From the NCBI GenBank assembly GCA_040376995.1, contig JBEIPP010000163.1, forward strand, positions 1 to 7,094: DNA of 7,094 nt, given 5' to 3'. The notes under the pieces were generated by a model. It was given only the letters and a program-made list of their open reading frames with translations, ran no database searches and was not told the origin of the DNA. Below, in pieces: positions 6,040 to 7,094 of this stretch (the stretch's first letter is position 1; every line of letters starts with the position of its first letter). This DNA comes from UBA4416 sp040376995 (GTDB lineage Bacteria; Bacteroidota; Bacteroidia; B-17B0; Aurantibacillaceae). Both the position numbers and the translations under genes were made by a program.

Positions 6040-6684
6040 TTATTGTCCTTTTATTAATCTAAAATAAACTTCTTGATTTAATAATCCTAAAATTAAAGTG
6101 AATAAAATACCAAATATCGCACCCCAAAAATGAGCTTCATGTCCTATTCTATCAACCGAATCGCTTCCAGTGCGGCGCTTACTTAAGTAATAACTAATAC
6201 CTAAATATAAAATTCCAAAAACAAAAGCTGGCATAGGAATAAAAAAGAACCCTAATTGCGACATCGGAGAACATGTAATGAAACTAAAGATTAAAGCATT
6301 GACTGCACCACTCGCTCCTAAAGATGTATAATGCGTATTGTTTTTGTTTTTAAAATATTCAGAAATGGAAGAGGCGTAAATAGCACCTGTATATAATAAA
6401 ATATAAAATGCCATTCCTAATTTAGCATTTGGTTCACCCAAACTACCTAATAATAAAGGCAATACTTGTTTTTCAACAATAGGTCCAAACATCCATAAAG
6501 CATACATGTTAAATGCTAAATGCAGATAATCTCCGTGCAAAAAAGCATGTGATAAAAAACGATAATGCTGATTATAATGATTAATAGAATAAGGATGGAA
6601 AATGTATTTATATTTTACCTCTGGATTATTCATGGTATAAACCGAAAATCCAATAGTTAAAAATAATATAGCGTAAGTAATCAT
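6040..6684 (-). CDS. Rhomboid-family intramembrane serine protease
   Basis: This 214-residue hydrophobic protein has the compact six-helix rhomboid layout, with estimated membrane segments near 2-19, 53-75, 91-108, 121-138, 148-167 and 183-203. The signature HGDYLHLAFNMYALWMFG carries H55 and N59, the latter the likely oxyanion-hole Asn. The catalytic Ser is S125 in GASGAV and the catalytic His is H185 in GHEAHFWGAIFG, so the Ser-His dyad is complete and the protein is probably an active inner-membrane protease. Its substrate cannot be inferred. The ATG at 6684 places the first membrane helix directly at the N-terminus. The gene lies 43 bases after the ABM-domain gene and 1 base before the PhnP-like gene, so all three are likely co-transcribed. 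No extra N- or C-terminal domain is present. Confidence 0.94.
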   Translation of the reverse strand: MITYAILFLTIGFSVYTMNNPEVKYKYIFHPYSINHYNQHYRFLSHAFLHGDYLHLAFNMYALWMFGPIVEKQVLPLLLGSLGEPNAKLGMAFYILLYTGAIYASSISEYFKNKNNTHYTSLGASGAVNALIFSFITCSPMSQLGFFFIPMPAFVFGILYLGISYYLSKRRTGSDSVDRIGHEAHFWGAIFGILFTLILGLLNQEVYFRLIKGQ

Positions 6685-6688
6685 GTTA

Positions 6689-6720
6689 TTTGCTTAGAAT
6701 TTTAGAACGAATATACGAAT
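6689..6720. repeat. TACGAAT-type intergenic repeat, copy C (ABM-rhomboid gap)
   Basis: This is a third, shorter copy of the repeat seen at 3131-3172. The left edge TTTGCTTAGAATTT (6689-6702) matches copy B with one mismatch. The right edge GAATATACGAAT (6709-6720) is identical to copy B at 3160-3171 except that copy B begins with AGAAT rather than CGAAT one base further left. ACGAAT occurs twice, at 6707-6712 and 6715-6720. The element sits between the ABM gene stop (6728) and the rhomboid ATG (6684), again just upstream of a start codon on the coding strand. Its function is unknown. Confidence 0.55.
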
Positions 6721-6727
6721 TGATTTT

Positions 6728-7012
6728 TTACTGAACTTTAACGCTCCATGCTTCTGGCTTGGCATCAAACAAAACTTTTGTTTTAGCCCACACTCCTTCA
6801 AATAATTCGGATTGACGATATGCTTCTAGATATTTAGGATCGTCCCAAATACTTAATGTAAAAAACACACAAGGATTATTGATATCTTGCAACAATTCAA
6901 CATGCTGGCAACCTTCCATTGCTGCTATTAAATCTTTACTGGCTTTAAAAATATCTTTAAAACGCTCAATAGAATCTGCTTTAAAGGTCATCTTCACAAA
7001 TCTCTTAATCAT
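6728..7012 (-). CDS. ABM-domain small protein, putative quinol/antibiotic-biosynthesis-type monooxygenase
   Basis: This 94-residue protein is the normal size for a single ferredoxin-like dimeric alpha/beta-barrel of the ABM (antibiotic biosynthesis monooxygenase) family. It begins MIKRFVKMTFKADSIERF, continues with a helix (about 18-33), then the typical GCQHVELLQDINNPCVFFTLSIWDD hairpin (39-63) and the helix YLEAYRQSELFEGVW (61-75). These features match many small proteins annotated as quinol monooxygenases or heme-degrading relatives, but no residue visible here fixes the substrate. The ATG at 7012 is preferred because it gives the usual first beta-strand; Met8 would remove part of it. The start overlaps the end of the upstream reading frame by 8 bases, suggesting coupled translation. 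Confidence is high for the fold and low for enzyme specificity. Confidence 0.85.
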   Translation of the reverse strand: MIKRFVKMTFKADSIERFKDIFKASKDLIAAMEGCQHVELLQDINNPCVFFTLSIWDDPKYLEAYRQSELFEGVWAKTKVLFDAKPEAWSVKVQ

Positions 7013-7094
7013 ATATATCTACAATTATACGGTCAATTTTATATTTACTTAATACGTTACGCTTAATTACAATTTTAGTAGCAGATTGCCCTAA
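7005..7094 (-). CDS. 3' end of an unrecognised protein-coding gene (5' part outside window)
   Basis: Reading the minus strand from the window edge, one frame stays open for 29 codons and ends at TAA (7007-7005). It encodes LGQSATKIVIKRNVLSKYK, then IDRIIVDIYD. The other two minus-strand frames contain stops within the same stretch. The end overlaps the ABM gene's ATG by 8 bases, as expected for adjacent genes in one operon. I do not recognise the protein from this fragment. It shows an alternating basic and hydrophobic C-terminal tail, no obvious membrane segment and no cysteines. The call rests on the open frame, plausible amino-acid composition and the tight overlap, so it could still be a chance open frame. 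Confidence 0.6.
   Translation of the reverse strand, partial: LGQSATKIVIKRNVLSKYKIDRIIVDIYD

Overview
This is an AT-rich bacterial chromosome segment in which every gene I can support lies on the minus strand, so transcription runs from high to low coordinates. The protein types, low G+C, lack of strong purine-rich ribosome-binding sites and two promoter-like sites of the form TAnnTTTG all point to Bacteroidota, most likely Flavobacteriaceae. The species cannot be named from the sequence alone.

Layout in transcription order. (1) At 7094-6040 are the last 29 codons of an unrecognised gene, an ABM-domain small monooxygenase-like protein and a rhomboid intramembrane protease. A PhnP-like metallo-beta-lactamase-fold phosphodiesterase (6038-5277) follows the rhomboid after one base. 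(2) At 5276-5156 is an intergenic region with a plausible promoter for purA (adenylosuccinate synthetase, 5155-3887). (3) At 3886-3751 is an inverted repeat, then the pyrimidine block: pyrR (3750-3220), a DinB/YfiT-like metalloprotein (3128-2622), pyrB (2618-1695) and rnz (1678-758). The last three genes are almost contiguous and very probably one transcript. (4) At 757-648 is a short gap with a very good Bacteroidota-type promoter, which drives a NarL/LuxR-type response regulator (647-1, cut by the window edge).

Functionally this is mostly housekeeping. purA commits IMP to AMP synthesis. pyrB makes carbamoyl-aspartate, and pyrR is a pyrimidine regulator and/or uracil phosphoribosyltransferase. 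rnz matures tRNA 3' ends. The DinB-like protein, rhomboid, PhnP-like enzyme, ABM protein and response regulator are accessory or regulatory.

I see no prophage, IS element, CRISPR array, tRNA or rRNA, and no convincing new multi-gene system. The least explained signal is a family of short TACGAAT-containing repeats in three intergenic gaps (3131-3172, 3773-3852, 6689-6720). They share flanking sequence, and in one gap they form a face-to-face inverted pair. No gene-free stretch exceeds 136 bases.
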